Source of the DNA: Streptomyces mashuensis
Lineage (GTDB): Bacteria > Actinomycetota > Actinomycetes > Streptomycetales > Streptomycetaceae
Direction: 5' to 3'
Length of the DNA stretch: 64,000 bases
Assembly: GCF_014654785.1 (NCBI RefSeq)
Contig: NZ_BNBD01000001.1
Span: 992,001 to 1,056,000, forward strand
Shown: piece after piece, positions 43,292 to 51,417 of the stretch
How the letters are laid out: each line of letters opens with the position of its first letter
How positions within the stretch are numbered: position 1 is the stretch's first letter
The notes under the pieces: generated by a model
What the model was told of the DNA's origin: nothing
The model's database searches: none
The model's input: the letters and a program-made list of their open reading frames with translations, nothing else
Program-made: the position numbers and the translations under genes

Positions 43292-44775
43292 GCCGTCCCT
43301 CCCCGGCCGGCGCCGTCCCCGCGCGTGCGGGCCCACCAGTCCCGGAACGACTCCTCCGGCACGGGCGGCAGATCCCGCGCCGCCGACCAGGCACGGCCCG
43401 GTCCGGGCAGCCGCCGCGGGTGGAGGCCGCGGGTCCGGTACAGCAGGCGCTGGGCGCGCCGCAGCGCCGCCGGGTGGTCGAGCACCAGCCCGGCCGCGCG
43501 GGCCGCGGCGCCCTCCAGGGCCCGCCGCCGGGCCGGCCGTACGACCGTCCGTACGCCGCGCACCGTGGCCTCGCCGCCCTCCACGACACGTTCGCGCAGG
43601 TGCAGCAGCACCTCCGGGATGTCGATGGCGACGGGGCAGACCTCGTAGCAGGCGCCGCACAGCGAGGAGGCGAAGGGCAGCGACTGCTCCAGCGGCGAGG
43701 CCGTGCCCCGCAGCTGCGGCGTGAGGACCGCACCGATCGGCCCCGGGTAGGGCGAGCCGTAGGCGTGGCCGCCGGCCCGCTCGTAGACGGGGCACACGTT
43801 GAGACAGGCGGAACAGCGGATGCAGCGCAGCGTCTGCCGGCCGGTGACGTCGGCCAGGGCGTCGCTGCGGCCGTTGTCGAGGAGGACGAGGTGGAAGGCG
43901 GACGGCCCGTCACCGTCGGTGGTGCCGGTCCACATCGTCGTGTAGGGGTTCATGCGTTCGGCGGTGGAGGAGCGCGGCAGCAGCTGGAGGAAGACCTCGA
44001 GGTCGCGCCAGGCCGGCACGGTCTTCTCGATGCCGACCACGGAGATCAGCGTCTCGGGCAGGGTCAGGCACATGCGCCCGTTGCCCTCGGACTCCACGAC
44101 GACCAGCGTCCCGGTCTCGGCCACCATGAAGTTGGCACCGGACACGGCCACCTTGGCGCGCAGGAACTTCTCCCGCAGGTGCAGCCGCGCCGCCTCCGCC
44201 AGCTCGGCCGGGCGGTCCGTGAGCCCCTCGGGTGCGGGCCGCCCCCAGGCGCCCATGCGGTCCCGGAACAGCTCCCGGATCTCCGCACGGTTGCGGTGGA
44301 TCGCCGGCACCAGCAGGTGGGAGGGCAGGTCGTCGCCGAGCTGCACCACGAGTTCGGCGAGGTCCGTCTCGTACGCGCGGATGCCCGCCTCCTCCAGTGC
44401 GGCGTTCAGCCCCGTCTCCTGCGTCGTCATCGACTTGACCTTGACCACCTCCCGCTCGCCGGTGTCCCGCACCAGCCGGGTGACGATCCGGTTCGCCTCG
44501 TCGGCGTCGGCGGCCCAGTGGACGGTGCCGCCGGCCCGGGTGACGTTCTCCTCCAGGCGCAGCAGGTAGTGGTCGAGGTGGCGCAGCGTCCGGTCCTTGA
44601 TTGCCGCGGCGGCGGTGCGCAGCTGCGCCCAGTCCGCCAGTTCGGCCACCGCGGCGGCCCGGCGGTCGCGGATCGTGTGGGTGGCGCGGCGCAGGTTGGC
44701 GCGCAGCACGGCGTCGTCCACGGCGCGTGCGGCGGCGCGCGGGAAGGCGGGCATGCCCACGTACGTACGGCTCAC
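43288..44775 (-). CDS. lutB: lactate utilisation iron-sulfur protein LutB
   Basis: This 495-residue protein has an N-terminal LUD domain (VKVKSMTTQETGLNAALEEAG, VSGANFMVAETGTLVVVESEG) and a C-terminal ferredoxin-like part with two [4Fe-4S] motifs: CIRCSACLNVCPVY (about residue 319) and CGACYEVCPVAIDIP (about residue 372). It is the central electron-transfer subunit of LutABC. Start is a GTG overlapping the lutA stop. The C-terminal 80 residues are Arg-rich. Length and order match the Bacillus and actinobacterial operons. Confidence 0.92.
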   Translation of the reverse strand: MSRTYVGMPAFPRAAARAVDDAVLRANLRRATHTIRDRRAAAVAELADWAQLRTAAAAIKDRTLRHLDHYLLRLEENVTRAGGTVHWAADADEANRIVTRLVRDTGEREVVKVKSMTTQETGLNAALEEAGIRAYETDLAELVVQLGDDLPSHLLVPAIHRNRAEIRELFRDRMGAWGRPAPEGLTDRPAELAEAARLHLREKFLRAKVAVSGANFMVAETGTLVVVESEGNGRMCLTLPETLISVVGIEKTVPAWRDLEVFLQLLPRSSTAERMNPYTTMWTGTTDGDGPSAFHLVLLDNGRSDALADVTGRQTLRCIRCSACLNVCPVYERAGGHAYGSPYPGPIGAVLTPQLRGTASPLEQSLPFASSLCGACYEVCPVAIDIPEVLLHLRERVVEGGEATVRGVRTVVRPARRRALEGAAARAAGLVLDHPAALRRAQRLLYRTRGLHPRRLPGPGRAWSAARDLPPVPEESFRDWWARTRGDGAGRGGTA

Positions 44776-45515
44776 GCCCCGCTCCCGTCCCTCGACGCCA
44801 GGATCTCGGCGAGGTGCAACGGGCGGACGCGCGAACCGCGGCGGGCGAGGATGCCGCCGAGGTGCGCGAGGCAGGAGTTGTCGACGGCGCACACCACGTC
44901 GGCGCCGGTCGCCACCAGGGCGCGTGCCTTGTCGGTGCCCATGGCGGCCGAGACGGCGGCGTTCTTCACGGCGAAGGTGCCGCCGAAGCCGCAGCACTCC
45001 TGGGCGCCGGCCGGTTCGCGCAGGCGCAGCCCGTCGACCTGCTCCAGCAGCCGCCGGGGCCGGTCGCCCAGGCCCAGCGCCCGCAGGCCGTGACAGGTGG
45101 GGTGGTAGGCGACGGTGCGGGGAAAGCGCGCGCCGACGTCGGTGACGCCCAGCACGTCGACGAGGAACTCGGTCAGCTCCCGCGTCCGGGCCGCCACCTC
45201 CGCCACCGCCGCGGCGAGCGCCCCGCCGTCCCCGGCCCGCGCGGCGATGCGCGGGTACTGCTCCCGCACCATGGCGGCGCAGGACGCGGAGGGTGTGACC
45301 ACGTGGTCGTAGCCGGCGAACACCTCGGTGTAGCGGCGCACCAGCGGCTCGGTGGGGCGGCGGTGACCGGAGTTGAAGAGCGGCTGCCCGCAGCAGCTCT
45401 GCGCGGCGGGGAACTCCACCCGCACCCCCAGCCGTTCCAGCAGCGTGACGACGGCACGCCCGGTGGCGGGGTAGAGCGTGTCGTTGACGCAGGTGACGAA
45501 GAGGGCGACGCGCAC
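44772..45515 (-). CDS. lutA: lactate utilisation protein LutA (CCG-domain oxidoreductase)
   Basis: This 247-residue protein has two CCG cysteine motifs, SCCGQPLFNSG (about residue 40) and ECCGFGGTF (about residue 180), with an intervening HPTCHGLRALG. These bind a non-cubane iron-sulfur cluster in LutA/GlpC/HdrB proteins. The GTG at 45513-45515 is supported by a strong AGGAGGTG site 8 bases upstream; an in-frame upstream ATG has none. It starts the four-gene lut operon. A perfect CGGGGGCG-CT-CGCCCCCG inverted repeat (45634-45651) lies 119 bp upstream. Confidence 0.92.
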   Translation of the reverse strand: MRVALFVTCVNDTLYPATGRAVVTLLERLGVRVEFPAAQSCCGQPLFNSGHRRPTEPLVRRYTEVFAGYDHVVTPSASCAAMVREQYPRIAARAGDGGALAAAVAEVAARTRELTEFLVDVLGVTDVGARFPRTVAYHPTCHGLRALGLGDRPRRLLEQVDGLRLREPAGAQECCGFGGTFAVKNAAVSAAMGTDKARALVATGADVVCAVDNSCLAHLGGILARRGSRVRPLHLAEILASRDGSGA

Positions 45516-45763
45516 GGACGGGCACCTCCTCACGGCCGGGAGCGGACGGTGATCGTCCGGTGGTTCCGGTGGCTCATCCTGCCGCAGCGGCGCGGGGGTT
45601 GTGAAGAGCGAGCGGCCAGGGGCGCACGCGTGTCGGGGGCGCTCGCCCCCGGCCGCAAGCCCCCGATTGCTTCTCTGCCTGGTGGCCCGCCCCTCGCCCG
45701 GGGGACGGGCCCGGGGGTGCAATGGCCGGAACTCGGGGGGCCGGGCGAATCGGGGGACGGGAC

Positions 45764-46468
45764 ATGAGCGGTGGGACCGGGGGCGAAGGACCGGACACGT
45801 CCGGGCGCGGGTACGGACCGGCGTGGATCGCCGTGGCCGGGACCATCGTCGCGGCCGTCGTGGGAGCGTGGGCGACCCTCGCCTTCTCCGACCGGGGCGG
45901 AGGGCACGATCACGACGACGTCACCCCCACCGCCTCTGCCGATGCCCTCGTGGGCGGTACGGGCGGCGGGGGAACGGAGAGTGCACCGCCCCGCAGGGTC
46001 TCGCCGTCACCCGACCCGGCCGACGAACCGACGCGCACCGCCTCGCCGTCGCGGGCGCCGTCGGCCAAGGCACGGTGGACGGGCCTGGTCACCCTTCCGC
46101 TGAGCCTGAACCAGGCCTCGGACGTCGGAGCCGACGTCGACGGGAGCAGCCCCGGCCGCCTGGTCGGCGTGGACGACGACCTGCGGGGCGACTTTTCCGC
46201 GTCGGCCAGCGTCGTGGTGATGAGCGGTCGCGCCGCGGAGGCACCCGGGAGCGCCACGGAACTGAGCCGGGCCGAGTGCGTGCGGCGGCTGCCCGGCGGG
46301 GTACCGACGCAGCCCGTCTGGGTGCCCCTCACCCGCGGCAACAGCAACGCTGTCTCCGGAACGTACTGCTTCACCACCACCGGCGGGCGTGTCGCGGCCT
46401 TCGAGATGGTCTCGGCCTCGTTCCCGCTGCCCGAGAAGGTCACGGTGCAGGTCGTGGTGTGGGACTGA
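45764..46468 (+). CDS. membrane-anchored protein, unknown function
   Basis: This 234-residue protein has a short cytoplasmic start, one membrane helix (WIAVAGTIVAAVVGAWATLAF at about residues 21-41), a Pro/Ser/Thr-rich linker with a GGGHDHDD patch, and a folded outer domain from about residue 105 containing two cysteines (AECVRRL, GTYCFTT). I do not recognise the outer domain; strand-rich sequences such as VVVMSG and VTVQVVVWD suggest a beta sandwich. Start at 45764 has GGGGGAC 8 bases upstream. It is divergent from the lut operon. Confidence 0.6.
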   Translation: MSGGTGGEGPDTSGRGYGPAWIAVAGTIVAAVVGAWATLAFSDRGGGHDHDDVTPTASADALVGGTGGGGTESAPPRRVSPSPDPADEPTRTASPSRAPSAKARWTGLVTLPLSLNQASDVGADVDGSSPGRLVGVDDDLRGDFSASASVVVMSGRAAEAPGSATELSRAECVRRLPGGVPTQPVWVPLTRGNSNAVSGTYCFTTTGGRVAAFEMVSASFPLPEKVTVQVVVWD

Positions 46469-46505
46469 TACGGGGCCCGGCCCCGCGGGGCGGGAAGATG
46501 GAACC

Positions 46506-46928
46506 ATGACCGACACCTTCCACACCCGCGTCCTGGACATCACCACCGGCTCCACCGAGCGCGTGTACGACCTCACGCGCGACTGCGAAGCGTTCCTGCG
46601 CGAGGCCGCCGGCGGCCGGGACGGGCTGCTCAACGTCTTCGTGCCGCACGCCACGGCGGGCGTGGCGGTGCTGGAGACCGGGTCCGGCAGCGACGACGAC
46701 CTGCTCGCCGCGCTGCACGACCTGCTGCCCGCCGACGACCGCTGGCGCCACCGGCACGGCCACCGCGGCCACGGCCGTGACCACGTCCTGCCCGCCCTCG
46801 TCCCGCCGCACGCCACGCTGCCCGTCATCGGCGGCCGGCTGGAGCTGGGCACCTGGCAGTCGGTGTGCCTCGTCGACACCAACGTCGACAACCCCGACCG
46901 CCAGGTGCGCCTGACCTTCCTCGGCTGA
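46506..46928 (+). CDS. YjbQ family protein (secondary thiamine-phosphate synthase)
   Basis: This 140-residue protein matches the YjbQ fold: NVFVPHATAGVAVLETGSGSDDDLLAALHDLLP, a histidine-rich loop (HRHGHRGHGRDHVLPALVPP) and the C-terminal LELGTWQSVCLVDTNVDNPDRQVRLTF block. Some members have weak thiamine-phosphate synthase activity; the true role is unknown. A hairpin-rich 32-bp gap separates it from the convergent D,D-carboxypeptidase gene. Confidence 0.85.
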   Translation: MTDTFHTRVLDITTGSTERVYDLTRDCEAFLREAAGGRDGLLNVFVPHATAGVAVLETGSGSDDDLLAALHDLLPADDRWRHRHGHRGHGRDHVLPALVPPHATLPVIGGRLELGTWQSVCLVDTNVDNPDRQVRLTFLG

Positions 46929-46960
46929 ATCCGGCCGGCCCGGCCGAGGAGCGCCCGGCG

Positions 46961-47887
46961 TCAGTCCTTCTGGGCCGACGGCGGCAGCGTGCGGAGCGTC
47001 ACCTTGGTCTTGGTGTCGAACGCCCAGTCGAGCATCTTCGTCGCGTCCGGGTAGCGGTTCGTGGCGTCGTTGAGGATGACGCCGACCACCGTGCGCTTGC
47101 CGCGCTCGGCGGCGAACACCAGGCACGGCCCGGCGGCCGTGCCGGTGCCCGTCTTGATGCCCACGGCACCCTTGTACGAGCCGAGCAGCTTGTTCGTGTT
47201 GTACCAGGTGTAGAGGCGGTTGACGTTCTGCGCCTTCTGCCGGGTGCTGGCGGACTTCACGACCGTGCCGAACGTGGTGTTGGCCATCGCGTGCCGGGCC
47301 AGGGCGGCCAGGTCACGGGGCGTCGTGTAGTTGTCGCCGCGCTGCGATATGCCGTCGAACGAGTCGTACCGGGTGTTCTTCAGGCCCAGCGACGCGGCCT
47401 TCTGGTTCATCTTGCCGATGAACGAGGCGGTCCGGGCGGCCTCCGTGCTGCCGGTGCCGAAGGTGTCGGCGAGCGCGTAGGCCGCGTCGCAGCCGGACGG
47501 CAGCATGAGCGCGTACAGCAGCTGCCGCACCGTCATCTGGTCGCCGGTGCGCAGGTCCGCGGTGCTGGCGCCGGTGCGGACCACGTAGTCCCGGTAGGAC
47601 TGCTTGATGGTGACCTTGCGGTCCAGGTTGACGCCCTTGGTGTCCAGCACCGTCACCGCGGTCATGATCTTGGTGGTGCTGGCCATCTGCCGCCGGGTGT
47701 CCGCGGCCTTGCTCCACAGCGCCTTGTTCTTGCCGCTGTCGAGCAGGAACGCGCCCTGGGCGGATATGCCCGACGGACCGCTCGCGGCCTGGGCGGCCGT
47801 CGCCGGGAGGGCGACGGCGAGGGCCGAGGCCGAGGCGACCGCCACGACGCCCCACCGGCGCACGGGTCTTCTGCGGCTCCGTTCCAT
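46961..47887 (-). CDS. dacA: D-alanyl-D-alanine carboxypeptidase (S11, DacA type)
   Basis: This 308-residue exported enzyme has a signal peptide ending near AAQAAS. The three penicilloyl-serine transferase motifs are visible: STTK (in QMASTTKIMTAV, about residue 69), SGC as the SxN equivalent (LPSGCDAAYALADTF, about residue 131), and KTG (GIKTGTGTAAGP). It trims D-Ala from peptidoglycan stem peptides. There is no C-terminal membrane anchor of the classical PBP5 type, so it may be free in the cell wall space. A nested inverted repeat covers 19-56 bp upstream of its start. Confidence 0.9.
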   Translation of the reverse strand: MERSRRRPVRRWGVVAVASASALAVALPATAAQAASGPSGISAQGAFLLDSGKNKALWSKAADTRRQMASTTKIMTAVTVLDTKGVNLDRKVTIKQSYRDYVVRTGASTADLRTGDQMTVRQLLYALMLPSGCDAAYALADTFGTGSTEAARTASFIGKMNQKAASLGLKNTRYDSFDGISQRGDNYTTPRDLAALARHAMANTTFGTVVKSASTRQKAQNVNRLYTWYNTNKLLGSYKGAVGIKTGTGTAAGPCLVFAAERGKRTVVGVILNDATNRYPDATKMLDWAFDTKTKVTLRTLPPSAQKD

Positions 47888-47905
47888 GTGTACCTTCTCT
47901 CGCGT

Positions 47906-47943
47906 GGGAATGAGCGAGCCGATGATCGCATCGGTGCATTCCC
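47906..47943. repeat. nested inverted repeat upstream of dacA
   Basis: GGGAATG (47906-47912) and CATTCCC (47937-47943) enclose CCGATG (47919-47924) and CATCGG (47929-47934). All arms are perfect. The element begins 19 bp upstream of the dacA start and could be an operator or a 5' leader hairpin. Confidence 0.55.
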
Positions 47944-48004
47944 GCGGAGAAGCCGGGGCGGCCTTGCCCGACGGGCCGTCAGAACGACCTTCGAAACGAC
48001 CTGG

Positions 48005-48511
48005 TTACCGGGGGTCCGTCCCCTCGGGGGCGGACCGGCGGGCGGCGGCCCGGCCCACCGCCTCCACCAGCGGTTCCATGCGGTAGGGCACGCGCTCGCG
48101 CAGCACCATCTCGGTACGGGTGCGCACCACGCCCGGCAGCTGCACCAGCCGCTGGATCACGTCCTCGAGGTGCGCGGCGTCCCGCGCCACGACGCGCGCC
48201 ATCAGGTCGCCGCCGCCCGTTATCGAGAACGCCTCGATGATCTCGGCCACGCCGCCCAGGCCCTCGGCCACCGTGTCCAGGTGCCCCTGGGTCACCTCGA
48301 TGTGCACGAACGCCAGCACCGGATGGCCCAGCGCCGCCGGCGACAGCCGCGGCCCCGTCCCCGTGATCACACCGTCCCGCTCCAGCCGGTCCAGCCGGGC
48401 CTGGAGCGTGCCCCGGGCGATGCCCAGCAGCCGCGCGTACTCCCGCGCGCTCGTCCGCGGCTGCTCCAGCAGCAGCCGCAGGATCCGCGCGTCGAGCGCG
48501 TCCACCGCCAT
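48005..48511 (-). CDS. Lrp/AsnC-family transcriptional regulator
   Basis: This 168-residue protein has the N-terminal HTH (DALDARILRLLLEQPRTSAREYARLLGIARGTLQARLDRLERDGVI) and the C-terminal RAM ligand-binding domain (VLAFVHIEV, VAEIIEAFSITGGGDLMARVVARD, VVRTRTEMVL). It should form octamers and respond to an amino acid or related small molecule. Upstream of it and of the neighbouring FUSC-type gene lies the same 13-base sequence, suggesting that it controls both itself and that gene. Confidence 0.88.
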   Translation of the reverse strand: MAVDALDARILRLLLEQPRTSAREYARLLGIARGTLQARLDRLERDGVITGTGPRLSPAALGHPVLAFVHIEVTQGHLDTVAEGLGGVAEIIEAFSITGGGDLMARVVARDAAHLEDVIQRLVQLPGVVRTRTEMVLRERVPYRMEPLVEAVGRAAARRSAPEGTDPR

Positions 48512-48557
48512 GGGCCATCCGCTCCCTCGGGCTCGCTGTCGGGGGCCTCGAACTGTA

Positions 48558-48570
48558 CCAATGGCCCACC
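48558..48570. promoter_or_regulatory. CCAATGGCCCACC motif, copy 1 (upstream of lrp-like gene)
   Basis: This 13-base sequence lies 47 bp upstream of the lrp-like start. The core CCA-A-TGG is palindromic. The identical 13-mer occurs at 50257-50269, upstream of the FUSC-type gene. Confidence 0.45.
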
Positions 48571-48611
48571 GGCGGCCCCGTGCTGCGGCACGTCCCCGGA
48601 CGGGGTGCGGG

Positions 48612-50126
48612 TCAGGCGCCGGCCAGCGGCCTGCCCGACCCCAGCAGCGGGGCCGCCAGCTCCGCGAGCTCCCGCTCCAGGTGGTGCAGGTGCGCCAGGG
48701 CCCGTTCGGCGCCCGGGTGGTGCGCCGGCGCTGCCGGCTCCACGGCGCGCGCCGGGGCCTCGGTCTCCGCGGCCACCGGGACGAGGGCGTGCAGCGCCTC
48801 CTCCACGCGCCGGCAGGCCGCTGTCAGCCGGGCGTCGTGCGAGGCGTCGGGGTCCGCGGCGACCTCGGCCAGGCCGCGCGCCTGCCGCGCGCACTCGTCG
48901 AGCCGCGCGATGACCAGTGCCGCCCGCTCCTTACGGGCCCGCAGCGGGCTGAGGGGGTGCAGCAGCGGCGCCACCGCCACCCGCACCCGGCCCAGGACGA
49001 GCTCCAGCTCGGCCACGTGCGGCGACGGGTCGGCGGCCTCGTCGCCCGCCAGCCGCCGCGCCGACTCCGCGGTGCAGCGCCGCACGGCCAGCAGGGCGCG
49101 GTGGATCCACGCGTCGGTCGCGGCGTGCGTCGTCACCGGCAGCACCGCCACCACTGCGATCGCCGCACCGAAGGCACCCACCAGCGTCTGCTCCAGGCGC
49201 AGCGCCAGCAGCCCCGGGTGCAGCACGCCCAGCAGCCCGTAGAGCAGCCCCGCCATCACGGTGACGAAGAACATCATCCAGCTGTACGACGGCGCCGCCG
49301 TGTAGAAGATGCCGAACACGCAGGCCGCCACCAGCAGCACGGTCGGCAGCGGGGCACCGTGCAGCGGCACCGCCACCAGCAGCCCCACGCCGATGCCCGC
49401 CAGCGTGCCGACCACGCGCCGGAAGCCGCGGACGAGCGTCTCGCCCCGCGACGCGGTGTTGACGAAGATCCACCAGGCGGTGCCCACGGCCCAGTACCAG
49501 CGCTCGCCCGAGACCAGCTGCCCCACGCCGAGCGCGAGCCCGGCCGCGACCGTGTTCTGGACCGCCAGCCGCGTCGTCGGCCGGGCCAGCCCGCGGGCGG
49601 CCAAGGGAGCCGGCGCGGCCGGCGGCGGCGTCCGCCGCTCGAAGCACCACAGCCCGAAGCGGACCAGCGAGGACGCGGCCAGGGCCAGCAGCATCGCCCC
49701 GTACAGGACGGGCAGCTGCTCCGGCACGGCCCGCAGGAACTGCGCCATGAAGAACATCATGAACGCGAAGATCCCCAGCGCCTGGCCGCGCGGGCCCCAG
49801 CGCCGCACGTACACGCCGCCGAGCACGATCGCGAGGAACGCGCCGTCCCGCGCCAGGGCCTGCCCGTGCAGCGCCGTCGCCAGCGCGAGCACGGGGAAGC
49901 CCACGACGGGCAGCAGCGCGGTGGTCAGGCCCTGCGCGGGGACGCGCGCGTCGGTGACGGTGAAGAGGGCGAGCAGCGCGGCGAGGCCGCCCGCGACGGC
50001 CGCGGGGAGCGCGTGCGTGACGAGGCCGCTCACCGCGACCGCCAGGCCCACTCCGAGCACGGCACGGGCCGCGCTGCGCAACCGCAGCCGGCCCGGGTCC
50101 GCGACCACGAACATCCTCTTCAGCAA
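48612..50126 (-). CDS. FUSC-family (aromatic acid exporter-type) membrane protein
   Basis: This 504-residue protein has two blocks of four to six membrane helices: about residues 15-180 and 210-330, with NTVAAGLALGVGQLVSGERWYWAV opening the second. A cytoplasmic helical tail follows. It is the FUSC/YccS arrangement seen in putative efflux proteins such as AaeB. The TTG at 50124-50126 gives the N-terminus MLKRMFVVADPG and has GGGGGG 5 bases upstream; an in-frame ATG at 50165 lacks a ribosome site. Two copies of CCAATGGCCC lie 131 and 174 bp upstream, suggesting control by the adjacent Lrp-type regulator. Confidence 0.8.
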   Translation of the reverse strand: MLKRMFVVADPGRLRLRSAARAVLGVGLAVAVSGLVTHALPAAVAGGLAALLALFTVTDARVPAQGLTTALLPVVGFPVLALATALHGQALARDGAFLAIVLGGVYVRRWGPRGQALGIFAFMMFFMAQFLRAVPEQLPVLYGAMLLALAASSLVRFGLWCFERRTPPPAAPAPLAARGLARPTTRLAVQNTVAAGLALGVGQLVSGERWYWAVGTAWWIFVNTASRGETLVRGFRRVVGTLAGIGVGLLVAVPLHGAPLPTVLLVAACVFGIFYTAAPSYSWMMFFVTVMAGLLYGLLGVLHPGLLALRLEQTLVGAFGAAIAVVAVLPVTTHAATDAWIHRALLAVRRCTAESARRLAGDEAADPSPHVAELELVLGRVRVAVAPLLHPLSPLRARKERAALVIARLDECARQARGLAEVAADPDASHDARLTAACRRVEEALHALVPVAAETEAPARAVEPAAPAHHPGAERALAHLHHLERELAELAAPLLGSGRPLAGA

Positions 50127-50256
50127 CGCGCCCCCCTGTTCCGTTCGGCAATGGGTGTCCGGCATGACAAAGGCGCCGCGGAGATCCGCAGCGCCATCGA
50201 CCCCTCCATGAGACCATCACCCGGCGTTTGGCTCAAGAGAGACCCGGAACACTGGG

Positions 50257-50269
50257 CCAATGGCCCACC
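50257..50269. promoter_or_regulatory. CCAATGGCCCACC motif, copy 2 (upstream of FUSC-type gene)
   Basis: This copy is identical to copy 1 and sits in the perfect inverted repeat GGGCCA-A-TGGCCC (50254-50266). It lies 131 bp upstream of the FUSC-type gene. Confidence 0.45.
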
Positions 50270-50299
50270 TACCGCGCGTACGGCTGCGCCACGAGCGAG

Positions 50300-50309
50300 C
50301 CAATGGCCC
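50300..50309. promoter_or_regulatory. CCAATGGCCC motif, copy 3
   Basis: Ten of the thirteen motif bases recur here, 43 bp from copy 2 (four helical turns), within the repeat GCCA-A-TGGC. The spacing suits cooperative binding of an octameric Lrp-type protein. Confidence 0.4.
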
Positions 50310-50335
50310 CTCCCGGTGGCCCTTACCGCCGGTCG

Positions 50336-51316
50336 TCACCCCAGCCGGCCCACCAGCAGGCCGCCCAGCGCCGTCCGCCGGTGCACCACCGACCGCCCCG
50401 CCCGCACGCTGTCCACCAGCCCCGCCCCGCGCAGCGCCGCCGCGTGGGCCGAGGCCGTGGCCGCGCTGACGCCCAGCCGCCGGGCCAGCCCGCCCGTGGT
50501 GTGCTCCTCCGCCAGCACCAGCAGGACACCCAGGCGCGTCCGGCCCAGCACCGCGGCCAGGGCGTCCTCCGTGACGTACGGCCCGTCGGGCCCCGGCGGC
50601 AGCCCCCGCCCGGCCGGGTACGTCACGTGCACCGGCCGGCCGGGCACGTCGGACAGGAGCGGGTGCCCCGTCCAGTGGAACGTCGGCACCAGCACCACCC
50701 CGCGGCCGGCCGGGACCACCTCCCGCTCCTCGGGCGACGGCAGCTCCCAGACGCCCGCGGCCAGCCGCGCCCCGGGCACCAGCCCGGCGAGCACCGCCCC
50801 GGTGCCGTGCTCCGCCACGGCCAGCGCGTACCGCGTGAACTCCTCCCGGTGCAGGTCCTGCACCACCGGCCACACCGGGCGCACCACCGCCTCGAACGCC
50901 GCGTGCCGGGCCCTGCGCAGCTGCTGCCACGCGTCCTCGTCGCCCCGGTGCAGGGCACGCACCCACGGCGGTACGGGCCCCGCGTGGCCGGCGTACACAC
51001 GCTCGATCTCGCCGCGGACCAGCGCCGGCTCCGTCTCCCGGGCGGCGTCCAGGGCCGCCGCGAGACCGTCGCGGAACTCGTCGAGGAACAGCGGGGCCCG
51101 CCCGCCCGGGACCAGATCCCCCAGCGGCTCCATGGCCGCCGGCAGCGCGCGCAGCACCCGCTGCCGCCACCGCCCGGACAGCAGCCCGGCGGAGGGGGAG
51201 ACGGCCGCGGGCAGGAACAGCATGCTCAGCGCCGTGTTCAGCTCCTGCAGCGGAGCCGGCCGGGGCGCGAACCTGACCCCGGCGACGTCCTCGGCCCCCA
51301 GCCGTATCCGGATCAC
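50336..51316 (-). CDS. ArsR-like winged-helix regulator with DUF5937-type N-domain
   Basis: This 326-residue protein has a long N-terminal domain (IRIRLGAEDVAGVRFAPRPAPLQELNTAL, then HPLLSDVPGRPVHVTYPAGRG) of the kind called DUF5937. A C-terminal ArsR winged helix follows: ALAAVLGRTRLGVLLVLAEEHTTGGLARRLGVSAATASAHAAALRGAGLVDSVRAG (about residues 260-315). No metal-binding cysteine pair of classical ArsR is seen. The GTG at 51314-51316 has a GAGGTGG site. Its target is unknown; it is divergent from a secreted hydrolase gene. Confidence 0.78.
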   Translation of the reverse strand: MIRIRLGAEDVAGVRFAPRPAPLQELNTALSMLFLPAAVSPSAGLLSGRWRQRVLRALPAAMEPLGDLVPGGRAPLFLDEFRDGLAAALDAARETEPALVRGEIERVYAGHAGPVPPWVRALHRGDEDAWQQLRRARHAAFEAVVRPVWPVVQDLHREEFTRYALAVAEHGTGAVLAGLVPGARLAAGVWELPSPEEREVVPAGRGVVLVPTFHWTGHPLLSDVPGRPVHVTYPAGRGLPPGPDGPYVTEDALAAVLGRTRLGVLLVLAEEHTTGGLARRLGVSAATASAHAAALRGAGLVDSVRAGRSVVHRRTALGGLLVGRLG

Positions 51317-51417
51317 CCCGCACCACCTCACCCCGCGGCGCAGCACACCACCGCCTGCCGCGCCATCCTTTCGGCCAGGGCCTCAGAGATCGCCCGGCCG
51401 CCCCGCCCCGCGCCAGC

